This document shows, one piece after another, positions 53,357-63,875 of a stretch of DNA of 64,000 nucleotides. Position numbers and translations under genes: made by a program. A model generated the notes under the pieces. The model saw only the letters and a program-made list of their open reading frames with translations, did not search any database and was not told the DNA's origin. Origin of the DNA: DASRAJ01 sp035638255 (GTDB taxonomy: Bacteria; Bacteroidota; Bacteroidia; Chitinophagales; UBA10324); NCBI GenBank assembly GCA_035638255.1, contig DASRAJ010000082.1, positions 15,100-79,099 on the forward strand, given 5' to 3'. Numbering within the stretch: position 1 is the first letter of the stretch; each line of letters starts with the position of its first letter.

Positions 53357-55819
53357 ATGAAATATTCTGTCCGCTCCTTTTCATTTCATCTTGTTTCCTC
53401 CCTCTCTTTAATTTTTGTTCTCTCTCATTCCGGGGTTAATGCGCAACCCGCTACTGCAATGGTAAAGGGAACTGTGACAACTTCAAGTGGAGAGAAACTC
53501 GACGCTGCCGGAGTTTTTTTGAAAGATACGCGTTACAACGCGCTCACTACTTCTGATGGCGTCTTCCTCCTGAAGTCAGTGACACCGGGGAAGTATCATC
53601 TCGTTTGTTCTTATCTCGGCTATAAGCAATTTGAAAAAGATATTACCGTGAATGATGCAGAAGTGCTGCAACTTAAGATTGTGATGGAGCCCGATGCACA
53701 CTTACTCGATGAAGCTGTGATCATCGGGCAGAAGGAAGTAAACACCGTAAAGCGCATGCCTGAAACAGAAGGCACCATGATTTACGCTGCCAAGCGCAAT
53801 GATGTGATTCAGATGGACCGGCAAAATTCAAACATAGCACAGGTAGTAACCAGGCAAATTTTTGCTAAAGTTCCCGGCGTCACCATCTGGGATTTTGATG
53901 GTTCGGGAAACCAGGTGAATGTTGCCACACGCGGACTGAACCCTCATCGCAGCATTGAGATGAATGTGCGGCAGGATGGCTATTGCATCAATTCCGATTT
54001 GTTCGGTTATCCTGAAGCGCACTACGCTCCAGCTATGGCCGGAGTTCAGAAGATCGAATTCATCCGGGGAAGTGCTTCACTCCAATACGGTCCGCAATTC
54101 GGTGGCTTGCTTAACTACATCATGCGGGAAGGTGACGCTAATAAAAAATTTACTTACACCACACAAGAAACCATTGGCAGTGATGCATTGATTTCTACTT
54201 TTAATTCTATTGGCGGTACAGTTGGTAAATGGAATTACTATTCTTATTTCAACTACCGCCGTAGTGATGGCTATCGCCCTAACAGCGAGTACTTCAACTA
54301 CCAGTATTATGCTTCGCTTGGTTACAGGTTTTCAGAAAAGCTTTCAGCGCGGCTTGAGTTTTCGCGCATGTACTATGTAGATCAGCTTGCCGGTGGTTTG
54401 ACCGATTCCATGTTTAATGAAGACCCATATCAAAGCACACGCTCAAGAAATTATTTTCAGCCCAACTTCAACATACCGGCACTTACGTTGAATCTCAGGC
54501 TCACTGAAAACACATCCATTTCACTGGTATCAAATTACCTGATCGGTGAGCGCAACAGCGTGATGTTCATCGCTCCACCGGCCATTGCAGACACTATTAA
54601 CGCAACCACACTGCAATACGCGCCAAGGCAAGTTGATCTCGATAGTTATAACAGCTTTGCGAGCGAAGCGCGATTACTTCAGCGCTATAAATTCTTAAAA
54701 CAAACAAGCGTGCTTTCCATCGGTATCCGCTATTCTGACAATAAAACACACCGGCAGCAGCGCGGAGTTGGAACAACAGGAACCGGTTTCGATCTGTCAA
54801 TCAGTTCACCCTATTCAGCAAGTTCGGCCTATCCCATTGATTTGGTTTTTACAACTTTCAACTATGCCGTGTTTGCAGAAAACGTTTTTCACCTCGGAGA
54901 AAATTTTTCGATCACGCCGGGAATCCGCTTGGACGTTTTGAAAACCACTTCTGATGGGTTGGTGAATTATCTGCCTGATGGAGTTCCGTATGACAGAGTC
55001 CGCAACATTCTCACGGCAGGGTGCGGCGCTCAATATAATTTCTCAAACCATCTAAATGTGTACGCGAATTTTTCACAGGCATACAAGCCCATTCTCTATT
55101 CTGATCTTGTTCCTTCCGCCACACTCGATATTGTTGATCCTGACATTACCGATTCTCACGGCTATCAGGCCGACCTCGGCATTCGGGGAAGCATCAAAGA
55201 CGTTCTTCGCTTCGATGCCGGCTTGTATTATCTCTACTATGCTGACCGTGTGGGCACGATCACGCTTAAAGATTCAGCAGGGAACAATTACAATTACCGG
55301 ACAAACACCGGAACTACGGAAGCCAAAGGATTGGAAGCGTTTGTAGAATTTCATCCTCTCAATTTAGCAGGCGGCACAGCTATCGGAGACATCAGCATTT
55401 TTTCTTCTACGTCTACCGATCATGCAATTTATATAAAGGGAAATGTGGTGGCAAACGGCGAGAACATTGACATCAAAGGAAACAAGCTTGAGAACGCTCC
55501 CGACCTTATCAGCCGGTCAGGAATCACATGGAGCTATAAGAAAGTTTCACTCACTGCTCAGTACAGTTACACAAGCTCAATTTATAGCGATGCCTCCAAT
55601 GCGGAATCATCTTCAAATGCCATAACCGGAATTGTTCCTGCCTACGGCATTTTTGATTTAAGTGGTGTAATTGATTTTGGAAAATTCAGTCTTACAGGAG
55701 GAATTAATAATCTCACGGATAAAAAATATTTCACGCGGCGTATTAACACATATCCCGGTCCGGGAATTTTGCCGGGGGATGGAAGGACTGGTTATTTGAG
55801 CTTTGGGGCGAAGTTTTAA
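53357..55819 (+). CDS. TonB-dependent receptor, FecA-like
   Basis: An 820-residue outer-membrane transporter. Signal peptide about residues 1-29; carboxypeptidase-like domain at about 33-118 (VKGTVTTSSGEKLDAAGVFL); plug at about 145-255 (FAKVPGVTIWDFDGSGNQVN, RGLNPHRSIEMNVRQDGY, IEFIRGSASLQYGPQFGG); barrel to the C-terminus with GGINNLTDKKYFTRR and a final GAKF. The plug resembles FecA-type ferric-citrate receptors, so a ferric chelate is the best guess. No regulator or sigma/anti-sigma pair is next to it. Confidence 0.9.
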   Translation: MKYSVRSFSFHLVSSLSLIFVLSHSGVNAQPATAMVKGTVTTSSGEKLDAAGVFLKDTRYNALTTSDGVFLLKSVTPGKYHLVCSYLGYKQFEKDITVNDAEVLQLKIVMEPDAHLLDEAVIIGQKEVNTVKRMPETEGTMIYAAKRNDVIQMDRQNSNIAQVVTRQIFAKVPGVTIWDFDGSGNQVNVATRGLNPHRSIEMNVRQDGYCINSDLFGYPEAHYAPAMAGVQKIEFIRGSASLQYGPQFGGLLNYIMREGDANKKFTYTTQETIGSDALISTFNSIGGTVGKWNYYSYFNYRRSDGYRPNSEYFNYQYYASLGYRFSEKLSARLEFSRMYYVDQLAGGLTDSMFNEDPYQSTRSRNYFQPNFNIPALTLNLRLTENTSISLVSNYLIGERNSVMFIAPPAIADTINATTLQYAPRQVDLDSYNSFASEARLLQRYKFLKQTSVLSIGIRYSDNKTHRQQRGVGTTGTGFDLSISSPYSASSAYPIDLVFTTFNYAVFAENVFHLGENFSITPGIRLDVLKTTSDGLVNYLPDGVPYDRVRNILTAGCGAQYNFSNHLNVYANFSQAYKPILYSDLVPSATLDIVDPDITDSHGYQADLGIRGSIKDVLRFDAGLYYLYYADRVGTITLKDSAGNNYNYRTNTGTTEAKGLEAFVEFHPLNLAGGTAIGDISIFSSTSTDHAIYIKGNVVANGENIDIKGNKLENAPDLISRSGITWSYKKVSLTAQYSYTSSIYSDASNAESSSNAITGIVPAYGIFDLSGVIDFGKFSLTGGINNLTDKKYFTRRINTYPGPGILPGDGRTGYLSFGAKF

Positions 55820-55944
55820 TACAGATTGGCCATGCTTCAGGCACTAATTTTCATACGAAGGATTACTGTTCGGATTTGTATAAATTTTTCTATGAAGCAC
55901 CTCAGTTCTCACATTGAGAAGTTTGTGTTATCGGTTGTTTTTTT

Positions 55945-56481
55945 CTAACCGTTTTCATTATTTTTTGTCAGTCCACTGAACTTATATAAAACAGCAGTCG
56001 CAAAGCCATAGAAGAAAATCCAATGTCCCGAAAATCCTCTTACTTCATTTGCTTTGTAATGATGATATTCTTGTTCTGTTAAGGTTTTAATAAATTGTCC
56101 GTGGCTTTCTAAAATATATTGGCCATCTTTAATTTCGGGACCTCCGCTTTGAGAAGCAATAAAAAGCATAAAATTAATTCCCATGTAAAAGAAACCTCCA
56201 ATTGCTGCTAATGCCATCCAGGCAGGCGTGTCTTTAAAAACAATTTTGAAGAAACCAACCGGGTTCATTCTGTTCCGCAAACGCGATTGTTGATACTCCC
56301 GAAGTTCCTGGTTATTTTTTAAGTCCAGAACTATTGGAATCCAAACAACAAAAATTCCAATGTGTAAAAGCCAAACAAAAGGTACTTTTTCTGTTACGTC
56401 AATGTCGGCAAGAGAGAGCAAATGAACTATAATTCCTAGTATCCAACCTGTGAGTGCAAAATAAAATAAGTATTTCTTCAT
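55945..56481 (-). CDS. Four-helix integral membrane protein of unknown function
   Basis: A 178-residue protein with four predicted transmembrane helices: FYFALTGWILGIIVHLL, VPFVWLLHIGIFVVWIPIV, WMALAAIGGFFYMGINFMLF and GHWIFFYGFATAVLY. A basic cytoplasmic loop (QSRLRNRMNP) separates helices 2 and 3. No family name is known to me. It stands alone, convergent with the TonB receptor. Confidence 0.7.
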   Translation of the reverse strand: MKKYLFYFALTGWILGIIVHLLSLADIDVTEKVPFVWLLHIGIFVVWIPIVLDLKNNQELREYQQSRLRNRMNPVGFFKIVFKDTPAWMALAAIGGFFYMGINFMLFIASQSGGPEIKDGQYILESHGQFIKTLTEQEYHHYKANEVRGFSGHWIFFYGFATAVLYKFSGLTKNNENG

Positions 56482-56703
56482 CGCTTATTTAAATTGTTTT
56501 TCCGTCTTATGATGTTGGTTTTGTAAAATTACCGCCAACAGTTACTAACTCTCACAAATGTGTTAACTTTTCCATTCTGCATCAATTTAAAAGTTATAAC
56601 CAGACTCACTATTTTATCACTGAAAGAATTACCCGATTACTTCCATCTCTTTATCATGCATTCTATTAGCTTTGATTCAGCATAATCACCTTCCTTAATT
56701 CAA

Positions 56704-59028
56704 ATGCGTCAACTTACCGCCATCATGTTTGCCGACATCATGGGCTACACAGCCATGATGCAGGAGAATGAAATGCATGCCATGAGAAGCCGGGAGAAAT
56801 TCCGGAAGGCGCTGGATCGTGAGATCATGGCACACCACGGTCGCATCATTCAATACAACGGCGATGGTGCGCTGTGCAGCTTCAACAGCGCCATTGATGC
56901 AGTCCGGTCTGCCATGGCCATACAGAAAGACATGCGTGATGATCCTCAGGTACCGTTGCGCATCGGCATTCATTCGGGTGATGTGATGGTGGATGAAAAA
57001 AATATTTATGGTGACGGCGTCAACATCGCATCGCGTATTGAATCGTTTGCGGTAGCAGGAGGAATTTTTATCTCAGCAAAAGTTTACGACGAGATCAAAA
57101 ATCAAAATAACATTGAGGCGGTTTCACTCGGCACATTTGAATTGAAAAATGTGAAGCTGCCCCTTGAAATTTATGCTGTTAGTAATGCGGGATTAATTGT
57201 TCCTTCAAAGGAAAAATTAGAGGGGAAAGGGAAAAAAGTTTCTGATCTCTCTCATTATTCAAAAAGGAACTCACGGCGCACCATTATCCTTTCATCATTG
57301 ATGGCGCTGGTAATTCTTACAGGCGGATATCTTCTCTACCAGAATTTCTTTCATCGCAAAAACAACATTACTGATAAATCCATCGCCGTCCTTCCATTTG
57401 AAAATCTCAGCGACAATAAAGAAGATGAATATTTTACCGAGGGTATGACAGATGAAATTTTAACGGAGCTGTCAAAAATGAGCGGGTTAAAAGTTCTCTC
57501 CCGTACTTCCACTGCACAATACAAAGGCACGACGAAAACAATGAAACAGATCGGGGCAGAGTTGGGTGTGCAATCGCTGGTGGAAGGAAGTGTGAGGAAA
57601 GTAGGTGATCAATTGCGCGTGATCGTTCAGCTCATCAATGCGAAAACGGACGAGCACATCTGGGCGAAAACCTACAATCGTGAAGTCAAGGATGTGTTTG
57701 AAATTCAAAGTGCAATCGCTCTGCAAATTGCCAGTGAGCTTGACAATAAACTTACTACCGAGGAGAAAAAGCGCATTGGAGAAAAACCTACTGATAATAT
57801 GTTGGCTTATGATTACTACCTGCGGGGTAAAAGCTATGCAGGTAAATTTTGGTCAGAAGGCGACATGCAGTATGTACCCTTTGCTAACCGCATGTTCAGG
57901 GAGGCTTTCAAGCTTGATCCGAAATTTGTTGACCCGTATGCTTATTTAATCGCACTCTATATTGATGTGTATTACTATCACATCGCCGCTGAAAGTGATT
58001 CTTACCTTCCTCTGGCAAAAGGATTACTCGATACACTGCTGGCATTGAATATTGATAAGGCAATTGTTCATGTGGCACTTGGAAGTTACCGATACAAAAT
58101 AGATGGTGATTACAACAGCGCTCTTGCAGAATTCGGGAAAGCGATTGAGGAAGATCCGAATAACACTGAAGCACCACTGTTAAGGTCAGAGGTGCACAAA
58201 AGGCAGGGAAAGATGAGTGAAGCCCTGGAGGATATTCAGAAAGTGCTGGATCGAAATCCTAATGAAGTATGGCACTTGGCCGCCCTCTTTGAAACCTACC
58301 TGTTCATGCGAAATGCAGAAGCAGCACTCGCATGCACTGATAAGCTCATTTCGCTGGCTCCTGATGAAGCCGTTAACTATAAGTATAAAGCTTTAACTAT
58401 TGCAGCGCTGCAGGGTGATTTATTAAAAGCGGATAGTGTTTTAAGTGCAGCAGAGCCAATGTTCGAAGCGGACAAATTTGCTGAAATGCATAGCGTCCTG
58501 GAAGTGCTGGGAGGAAATTACTCAACACATCTCCATGACCTGTTTTAGCATCCTGACACCATTGTGGAAAACGAATTGGTCATAGGATCATTCGCATCTG
58601 ACATTGCAATTATTTATCGTGCAGAAGGAAAATCTGCAGAGGCGAAAAAATATTTTACCAAAGCACGTGATGTGCTCGAAGCAAAAAAACTCAGTGTTGC
58701 GTCAAATGATTTTCGCATCCTTAGTGCATTGGGAATTGCATACGCAGGTCTTGGTGAAAGACAGAAAGCGCTCGATTACGGTAATCAGGCGCGCGAGTTG
58801 GTCCCGCTTGCTAAAGACATCTTTATCGGGATGGTTCCGCTGGAAAAGATGGCGCTCATCCATACTCTATTGGGCGATCAGGATGAAGCCATTCAAATTC
58901 TCGGTCAACTGATGCAACTGCCATTCAGCTCTGGCACTACGAACAGCATTCCGCTTCTAAAGATGTCGCCGCAATGGATTTCACTGAGAGATAATCCTAA
59001 GTTTAAGAAATTGACTGGGGAGAGTTAA
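56704..59028 (+). pseudogene. Adenylate/guanylate cyclase - TolB/FlgO-like - TPR protein interrupted by an in-frame TAG at 58546-58548
   Basis: The reading frame is continuous over 774 sense codons apart from one amber codon. Parts in order: class III cyclase domain (residues 1-165; FADIMGY with Asp11, NGDGALCSF with Asp54, RIGIHSGDV and YGDGVNIASRIE), one transmembrane helix (about 198-217), a TolB/FlgO-like domain (about 228-350; SIAVLPFENLSDN, DEYFTEGMTDEILTELSKM, LVEGSVRKVGDQLRV), then TPR repeats. The stop cuts the TPR array; after it, HPDTIVENELVIGS continues with more TPRs (EAKKYFTKARDVLEAKK, ALGIAYAGLGERQKAL) to 59028. Translation to 58548 alone gives 614 residues including the whole cyclase domain, so activity may persist. 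Such proteins make cAMP or related signals. A sequencing error is an alternative. Confidence 0.75.
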
Positions 59029-59300
59029 ATTCGGTAAATGGAAGCTATGATGGAATGCGAAGCCAGGTCATGACCGCGCTTCATGCGCTCGCTTTGCATC
59101 GCAGAACGATTGAAACGATAGGTGTGGATGAACGCTTTTATATTTCTGGTAAAAATGTGCTTCGCCAGTTTAAAGGATTTTATTTTCTCAATACTGCCTT
59201 TTCAAATAGCCGGAGTTTGTGAGAATAGATTGACGTGCTCCTCCATGGTTCTTTCACTGGTACTTTCCGGAAAAGTGTACCTTCACTTTCCAATTCTCAC

Positions 59301-59588
59301 ATGGAAAACTTCAGCATCCCTTTGGTTCCCAAAGAAAAACTACATCATTACCACTTCCTCAATCGCGAAGTTCTGGAAACAGGGATTAAAGTTGATGACA
59401 GACGGAGGCTCCTTGATGAAGCCATGCTACTCGGCAATGGAGAAAAGCAAAAAGTAAAAATGATCTTCGAAACCACAGAAGGTCCAATCATGGTTGAGAC
59501 TACTGTGTGGGATGCCACCGATTCTCACGTCGAATTAAAAGGAGCGACGGATATTCCGATATGCTGCATTCGGGAGGTGATTATTTAA
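59301..59588 (+). CDS. Small conserved-looking hypothetical protein
   Basis: A 95-residue protein beginning MENFSIPLVPKEKLHHYHFL at ATG 59301; the frame upstream from GTG 59235 is not protein-like. It continues with DDRRRLLDEAMLLGNGEKQK and a beta-rich part (KVKMIFETTEGPIMVETTVW, THVELKG-like strand, IPICCIREVII). No signal peptide. I recall no family name; the strand pattern and composition look like a real gene. About 270 bases of apparently empty DNA precede it. Confidence 0.65.
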   Translation: MENFSIPLVPKEKLHHYHFLNREVLETGIKVDDRRRLLDEAMLLGNGEKQKVKMIFETTEGPIMVETTVWDATDSHVELKGATDIPICCIREVII

Positions 59589-59812
59589 CCAGGATTTAGG
59601 ACCAATTTAGCAGACATGAGAATTTCTCTTCCCTGCACTTCACCATTTTCTTCAACAGATACTTTTAATAGAATTTGAAATCTTTTGCCAACATTTTGAC
59701 AGAATTTGAATGAAGAAATTTTTTACTTCCGCTCGCTTCTAAAATAGCTTTCACAAGTCCATTTGAATATGCATTCACTCATACGTGAGTGAATTGAATC
59801 ACTGCAAGTTGC

Positions 59813-62152
59813 TTAATGCTGAATGATAACTTTAACATCCCATCTCATTGAATCAGTTTCAAAGCGAAGGAAGTAGCATCCATCGGGTAAATCAGAAAGA
59901 TCGAGTTGGCTCAGTATTTTTGACCCGGATCTGTTTGGGGTTGCCCATATTGTTTTTCCATATATATCAAGAATATTAACGGTTCCGCTCTCTCCGGAAC
60001 TCATTTCGATATTTATAACACCCGCCGTTGGATTTGGAAAAACATGGAATGATGGATCATCCGCTTCTGATGAAATTGATCCAAAACAATAATCATAATC
60101 AATTCTGTATTGTATATTATAAATCGAATCTTCCGGATAACAAATATTGGAAGGTGAAATTGCGGCCACCGTTGAAAATGACATTCCATCATCCTGCGGA
60201 CAATGGCAGGCCATGCTATCAATAAGTTGAATCACTATGCAAGTGTCAACAGGAAGATTATCAAAAACGAAAGTTACTAATGAGTCAACAGGATCGTAAC
60301 TAAACCATGGCGGTGAACTACTAATGGGAATTAAGAGGGCAGGATATGTTAACGTTACAAGTGTTTGAGGTGCCGAAATGCTCCCGGCGTTACAGAAGGT
60401 AAGATTGGTTGTCTTGGTCACTCCGCAGGTTGACCATGTCCCAGGAAAATCAAGGTTGGTAAAAGTGCAGTCCTGAAAATCATTTGCAAAATTATAACCA
60501 CTTATTGTTTGATTGGTACCGGCGACAGATACAAGATATTGATTGGATACGGGACAAATATGAGTCATGATGTAAGCATGCGAATTAGTAGTTGGTTGTG
60601 TGATAGAATAATTGCCCACATCCACAGGAAGTTTATAACTGCCATCTTGTGAACTTGAAGCGAAGAAAGGGCCTGGCATTCCTATTACAGGCATACCGGA
60701 TAATTTCTCTTCAGTTGAATCTGTCAGGCAGTCAAGATTATCATCATCATAAATAATTCCTGTAAGAAGATTGCCGGAGGCAGAAGTAAAATCGGTATCA
60801 CACAGCAGTGCCAGAAATGCATAATAGCTATAATCGCCGTTCCCGTTATAAAGCATATTCCGATCAAGCATCATGAGACTATTTACATTGATTCCATTCA
60901 GCACCACTCCGTTCTCACCGCATTTAGACAAACGAGTTCTCCAGAGAGGAAATGAAGACTTAATTGGTTTGTACCACTTCACGTTTCCGGCATTGGAAAT
61001 CTTGAACAGAGTTGATGATCCTTCCTTAACAAAATAGGTTTGTCCATCAAAATCAAAATTAGCGTCATAAGAAACGTGAATTATCAGATAACAGTCACCA
61101 TCACTCTGAACAGCGATATCATCGAAAGAGGAACTTGATGATACTAATTCCTTCCAAACCAGTATTCCATTATTATCAAATTTATGAACAGAAGCATTGC
61201 TGCCTAAAGCGCCTGACACATAAACATTCCCTGCAGCGTCTGCTCCAATTCCTGTGGTACGATCGAAGTAGGCACTTCCATCACTGCCTGTCCACAAATT
61301 ATTTCCTGAAGAATCATAGGCGGCAACAAATAGATCTACGTATGCAATTGAAGATAGTGTTTGCGCAGGAAAATCTGCCTGAAGCCCGGAAAAAGGTACG
61401 GACGGATGTCCGAAGTTTCCGCAGAAAATTACATTGCCTGTTGCATCGCAGGATAAATGCGATGGATAAATATTTGCAGTGCCATCAATATTATTGACCC
61501 ATTCAAAATCACCGGAGTAAGAAATTTTTCCAAACAAACCATTGGTGGTGGTACCCGAGGAATATAATGTTCCGTTAATGTTGGCTTCACCGGCAAGACC
61601 ACAGCAGTAATAAATATTTCCGCCTTTATCACAAGTAATCTGTCCGCCACCAATGGTAGAAGTCATTTGGCTCTCATCGGGTTGAATATCTCTGACCCAT
61701 GTAACACTGCCATTAGAATCAAGCTTGACTACGTAAAATGAAAATACGAAATCGGGAGCAATCAATGTATAATTGCCCACGTGAACAGCACCTTCATATA
61801 GCACATGCATATAAACATCGCCGCTTGAGTCGCAGGCAAGCGAATAACAATCCTCCTGATCAAATCCCCCGTCGAATACTTTCGCCCATTGTAGCTCACC
61901 AAGTGCATTGTACTTTGCAAGAAAGGATTTGGCAGTGGAAGTGGCATGAAGAGTAGTGGTTGAAAACGATATTGAATCGTAGAAGTATCCGGCATCATAA
62001 ATATTGCCCCATCGATCGCTGGCAACATCTCCTGTATGAATATAATATGCCGCAGGCGCTTGCCGGGCCCAGACAAACTGTTGTGCTGAAGAATTAGAAA
62101 AATGCAGAAGGAGTAAGAGGGTGATAGTGATAAAAAGGAAATTCTTCCACAT
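59813..62152 (-). CDS. SBBP-repeat T9SS cargo protein
   Basis: A 779-residue exported protein. ATG 62152 (MWKNFLFITITLLLLLHFSN) gives the signal peptide; the in-frame TTG at 62158 is not needed. Residues about 25-430 are SBBP/Kelch-like beta-propeller repeats (VASDRWGNIYDAGYF, ACDSSGDVYMHVLYE, SCDATGNVIFCGNF, GADAAGNVYVSGAL). A SdrD-B/prealbumin-like module follows (GIIYDDDNLDCLTDS, YKLPVDVGNYSI), then a DUF11-like beta domain. The sorting domain is VFPNPTAGVINIEM, ILDIYGKTIW, LPDGCYFLRF. Function unknown. Confidence 0.9.
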   Translation of the reverse strand: MWKNFLFITITLLLLLHFSNSSAQQFVWARQAPAAYYIHTGDVASDRWGNIYDAGYFYDSISFSTTTLHATSTAKSFLAKYNALGELQWAKVFDGGFDQEDCYSLACDSSGDVYMHVLYEGAVHVGNYTLIAPDFVFSFYVVKLDSNGSVTWVRDIQPDESQMTSTIGGGQITCDKGGNIYYCCGLAGEANINGTLYSSGTTTNGLFGKISYSGDFEWVNNIDGTANIYPSHLSCDATGNVIFCGNFGHPSVPFSGLQADFPAQTLSSIAYVDLFVAAYDSSGNNLWTGSDGSAYFDRTTGIGADAAGNVYVSGALGSNASVHKFDNNGILVWKELVSSSSSFDDIAVQSDGDCYLIIHVSYDANFDFDGQTYFVKEGSSTLFKISNAGNVKWYKPIKSSFPLWRTRLSKCGENGVVLNGINVNSLMMLDRNMLYNGNGDYSYYAFLALLCDTDFTSASGNLLTGIIYDDDNLDCLTDSTEEKLSGMPVIGMPGPFFASSSQDGSYKLPVDVGNYSITQPTTNSHAYIMTHICPVSNQYLVSVAGTNQTISGYNFANDFQDCTFTNLDFPGTWSTCGVTKTTNLTFCNAGSISAPQTLVTLTYPALLIPISSSPPWFSYDPVDSLVTFVFDNLPVDTCIVIQLIDSMACHCPQDDGMSFSTVAAISPSNICYPEDSIYNIQYRIDYDYCFGSISSEADDPSFHVFPNPTAGVINIEMSSGESGTVNILDIYGKTIWATPNRSGSKILSQLDLSDLPDGCYFLRFETDSMRWDVKVIIQH

Positions 62153-62340
62153 AAACAAAGGTTTCTATCAAAGTTAAGATTTAAAGGATAATAGCAGGAT
62201 ACTTTAATCAGAATTCCATGGACACGTCACTGGTAACTTCCAATGAGAATCATTTTTCAGTTATCAAATCTTTAATTCTCTCATTCAAACATGATCAGTA
62301 GAACGTCTTCCTATCTTTGAAGCCTACTCAAACTTCTCTT

Positions 62341-62856
62341 ATGGCTTCTTCCAAAGGCGCTACTGCAAGCAAGAAAAAAAATCTCTCCGAAGTCAAGCTT
62401 GACGCAATTCCTGAAATGAAAGATGCACGCGTTGCCATCATCACATCTGAATGGAATGGTGAAATCACTTCCGCATTGCTCAACGGGTGTATGAGCATTT
62501 TGAAGAAAGCAATTCTGAAAAAGAAAAACATCATTCAACTCAGCGTGCCGGGAAGTTTTGAATTACCAGCGGCAGCGAAAATGCTGGTAGAGCACAAGAA
62601 AGTGGATGCCGTGATTTGTCTTGGTTGTATTATCAAAGGCGAAACACGACATGATGAATTTATCTCGCAGGCTGTTGCCAAGGGAATCATGGATTTGAAT
62701 TTGCGTTACAATATTCCATTCATCTTCGGAGTACTCACGTGTGAAACTGTGGAGCAGGCACGCGATCGCGCAGGAGGAAGACATGGTAACAAAGGAGTGG
62801 AAGCTGCAGCCACTGCTGTGAAGATGATGATGGTGAAGAATTCGCTGAAGAAGTAA
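62341..62856 (+). CDS. ribH: 6,7-dimethyl-8-ribityllumazine synthase
   Basis: A 171-residue cytoplasmic enzyme catalysing the penultimate step of riboflavin synthesis. Motifs: ITSEWNGEIT (substrate-binding W-N), SVPGSFELP, CLGCIIKGETRHDEFI with the catalytic histidine, FGVLTCETVEQA and RHGNKGVEAA. ATG 62341 follows a TTG at 62317 that is not a likely start. A Lys-rich N-terminal extension of about 20 residues is usual in the phylum. No other rib gene is in the window. Confidence 0.96.
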   Translation: MASSKGATASKKKNLSEVKLDAIPEMKDARVAIITSEWNGEITSALLNGCMSILKKAILKKKNIIQLSVPGSFELPAAAKMLVEHKKVDAVICLGCIIKGETRHDEFISQAVAKGIMDLNLRYNIPFIFGVLTCETVEQARDRAGGRHGNKGVEAAATAVKMMMVKNSLKK

Positions 62857-62869
62857 GGTTCCCATTGAT

Positions 62870-63006
62870 CGTCATTGCGAGGAGCGAAGCGACGACCTGT
62901 CCCGCTTTCTTCGGGAAGCAATCTCCTCAATTTATCCATTACAAAGTCGTGGGGATTGCTTCGGAAAGCTTTCTCATAAGCTCGCGCAATTTTCCTCGCA
63001 ATGACG
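62870..63006. repeat. Palindromic intergenic repeat between ribH and MBL gene
   Basis: Outer arms cgtcattgcgagg (62870-62882) and cctcgcaatgacg (62994-63006) are perfectly complementary; a nested 12-base pair (62915-62926 with 62951-62962) matches at 11 positions. This gcaatgacg-type palindrome is a common dispersed intergenic repeat in bacterial genomes. It replaces a typical terminator after ribH. Confidence 0.8.
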
Positions 63007-63041
63007 AAATGAGGTTGCTCTCAATTTTCTATTTTCATCGC

Positions 63042-63875
63042 ATGAAACTCTTCACCATTGACACCGGCTTCTTCAAACTCGACGGCGGCGCCATGTTCGG
63101 CGTAGTGCCGAAATCAATTTGGAATGAACTCAATCCTGCGGACGAAAACAACCTGTGCTCCTGGGCGATGCGCTGTTTGCTGGTTGAAGAAGGAAACCGG
63201 CTGATCCTTATTGATTGCGGTTTGGGAAATAAGCAGAGTGAAAAATTCTTCTCTTATTATGAACCATTCGGAGATGAAACTCTGAGAAGCTCCCTGTTAA
63301 AATATGGTTGCTCATTTGAAGATATCACCGATGTATTTTTAACGCATCTCCACTTTGACCACTGTGGCGGAGCGGTGGCGAAAGAAGATGATAAATTATT
63401 TCCTGCCTTCCCGAATGCAACTTATTACTGCAATGAGAAGCACTGGCAATGGGCAACAAATCCAAATTCACGGGAGCGCGCTTCCTTTCTCAAGGAAAAT
63501 ATTTTGCCGTTGCAGCAGAGTGGTCAATTAAAAATGCTGACGAAAGAAGATGAAGTGATCCCCGGCTTCAACATGATTTTTGTGAATGGTCATACAGAGG
63601 CAATGATGCTTCCCGTGATTCGCTATAAGGAACATACGATTGTGTACATGGCCGATCTTATTCCTTCCGCAGGTCACATACCTGTTCCGTATGTGATGGC
63701 GTATGATGTGCGCCCGCTCATTACCATTGAAGAGAAGGAAGTATTTCTCAAAATTGCCGCTGAGAACAATTACATTTTATTCTTCGAGCACGATCGCACT
63801 ATTGAAGCATGCACCCTTAAGATGACCGAGAAAGGTGTGAGGATGGAAGAGGAGTTGAGGATGGTAGATCTTTAG
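63042..63875 (+). CDS. Metallo-beta-lactamase-fold hydrolase
   Basis: A 277-residue cytoplasmic MBL-fold hydrolase. The zinc motif is FLTHLHFDHCGG (H-x-H-x-D-H) near residues 101-112, with a further histidine in VNGHTEAMML and the last acid/His in FFEHDRTIEA. The N-terminal TIDTGFFKLDGGAMFGVVP is typical of the quorum-quenching lactonase/MBL group, but the substrate is not determined. ATG 63042 is chosen; the upstream frame passes through the palindromic repeat. Confidence 0.92.
   Translation: MKLFTIDTGFFKLDGGAMFGVVPKSIWNELNPADENNLCSWAMRCLLVEEGNRLILIDCGLGNKQSEKFFSYYEPFGDETLRSSLLKYGCSFEDITDVFLTHLHFDHCGGAVAKEDDKLFPAFPNATYYCNEKHWQWATNPNSRERASFLKENILPLQQSGQLKMLTKEDEVIPGFNMIFVNGHTEAMMLPVIRYKEHTIVYMADLIPSAGHIPVPYVMAYDVRPLITIEEKEVFLKIAAENNYILFFEHDRTIEACTLKMTEKGVRMEEELRMVDL

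Noticed and set aside
59122..59457. 111-codon plus-strand frame overlapping the 59301 gene
   Set aside because: It is out of frame with the better protein starting at 59301, is rich in Cys, Phe and Ser, and has no leader or domain.
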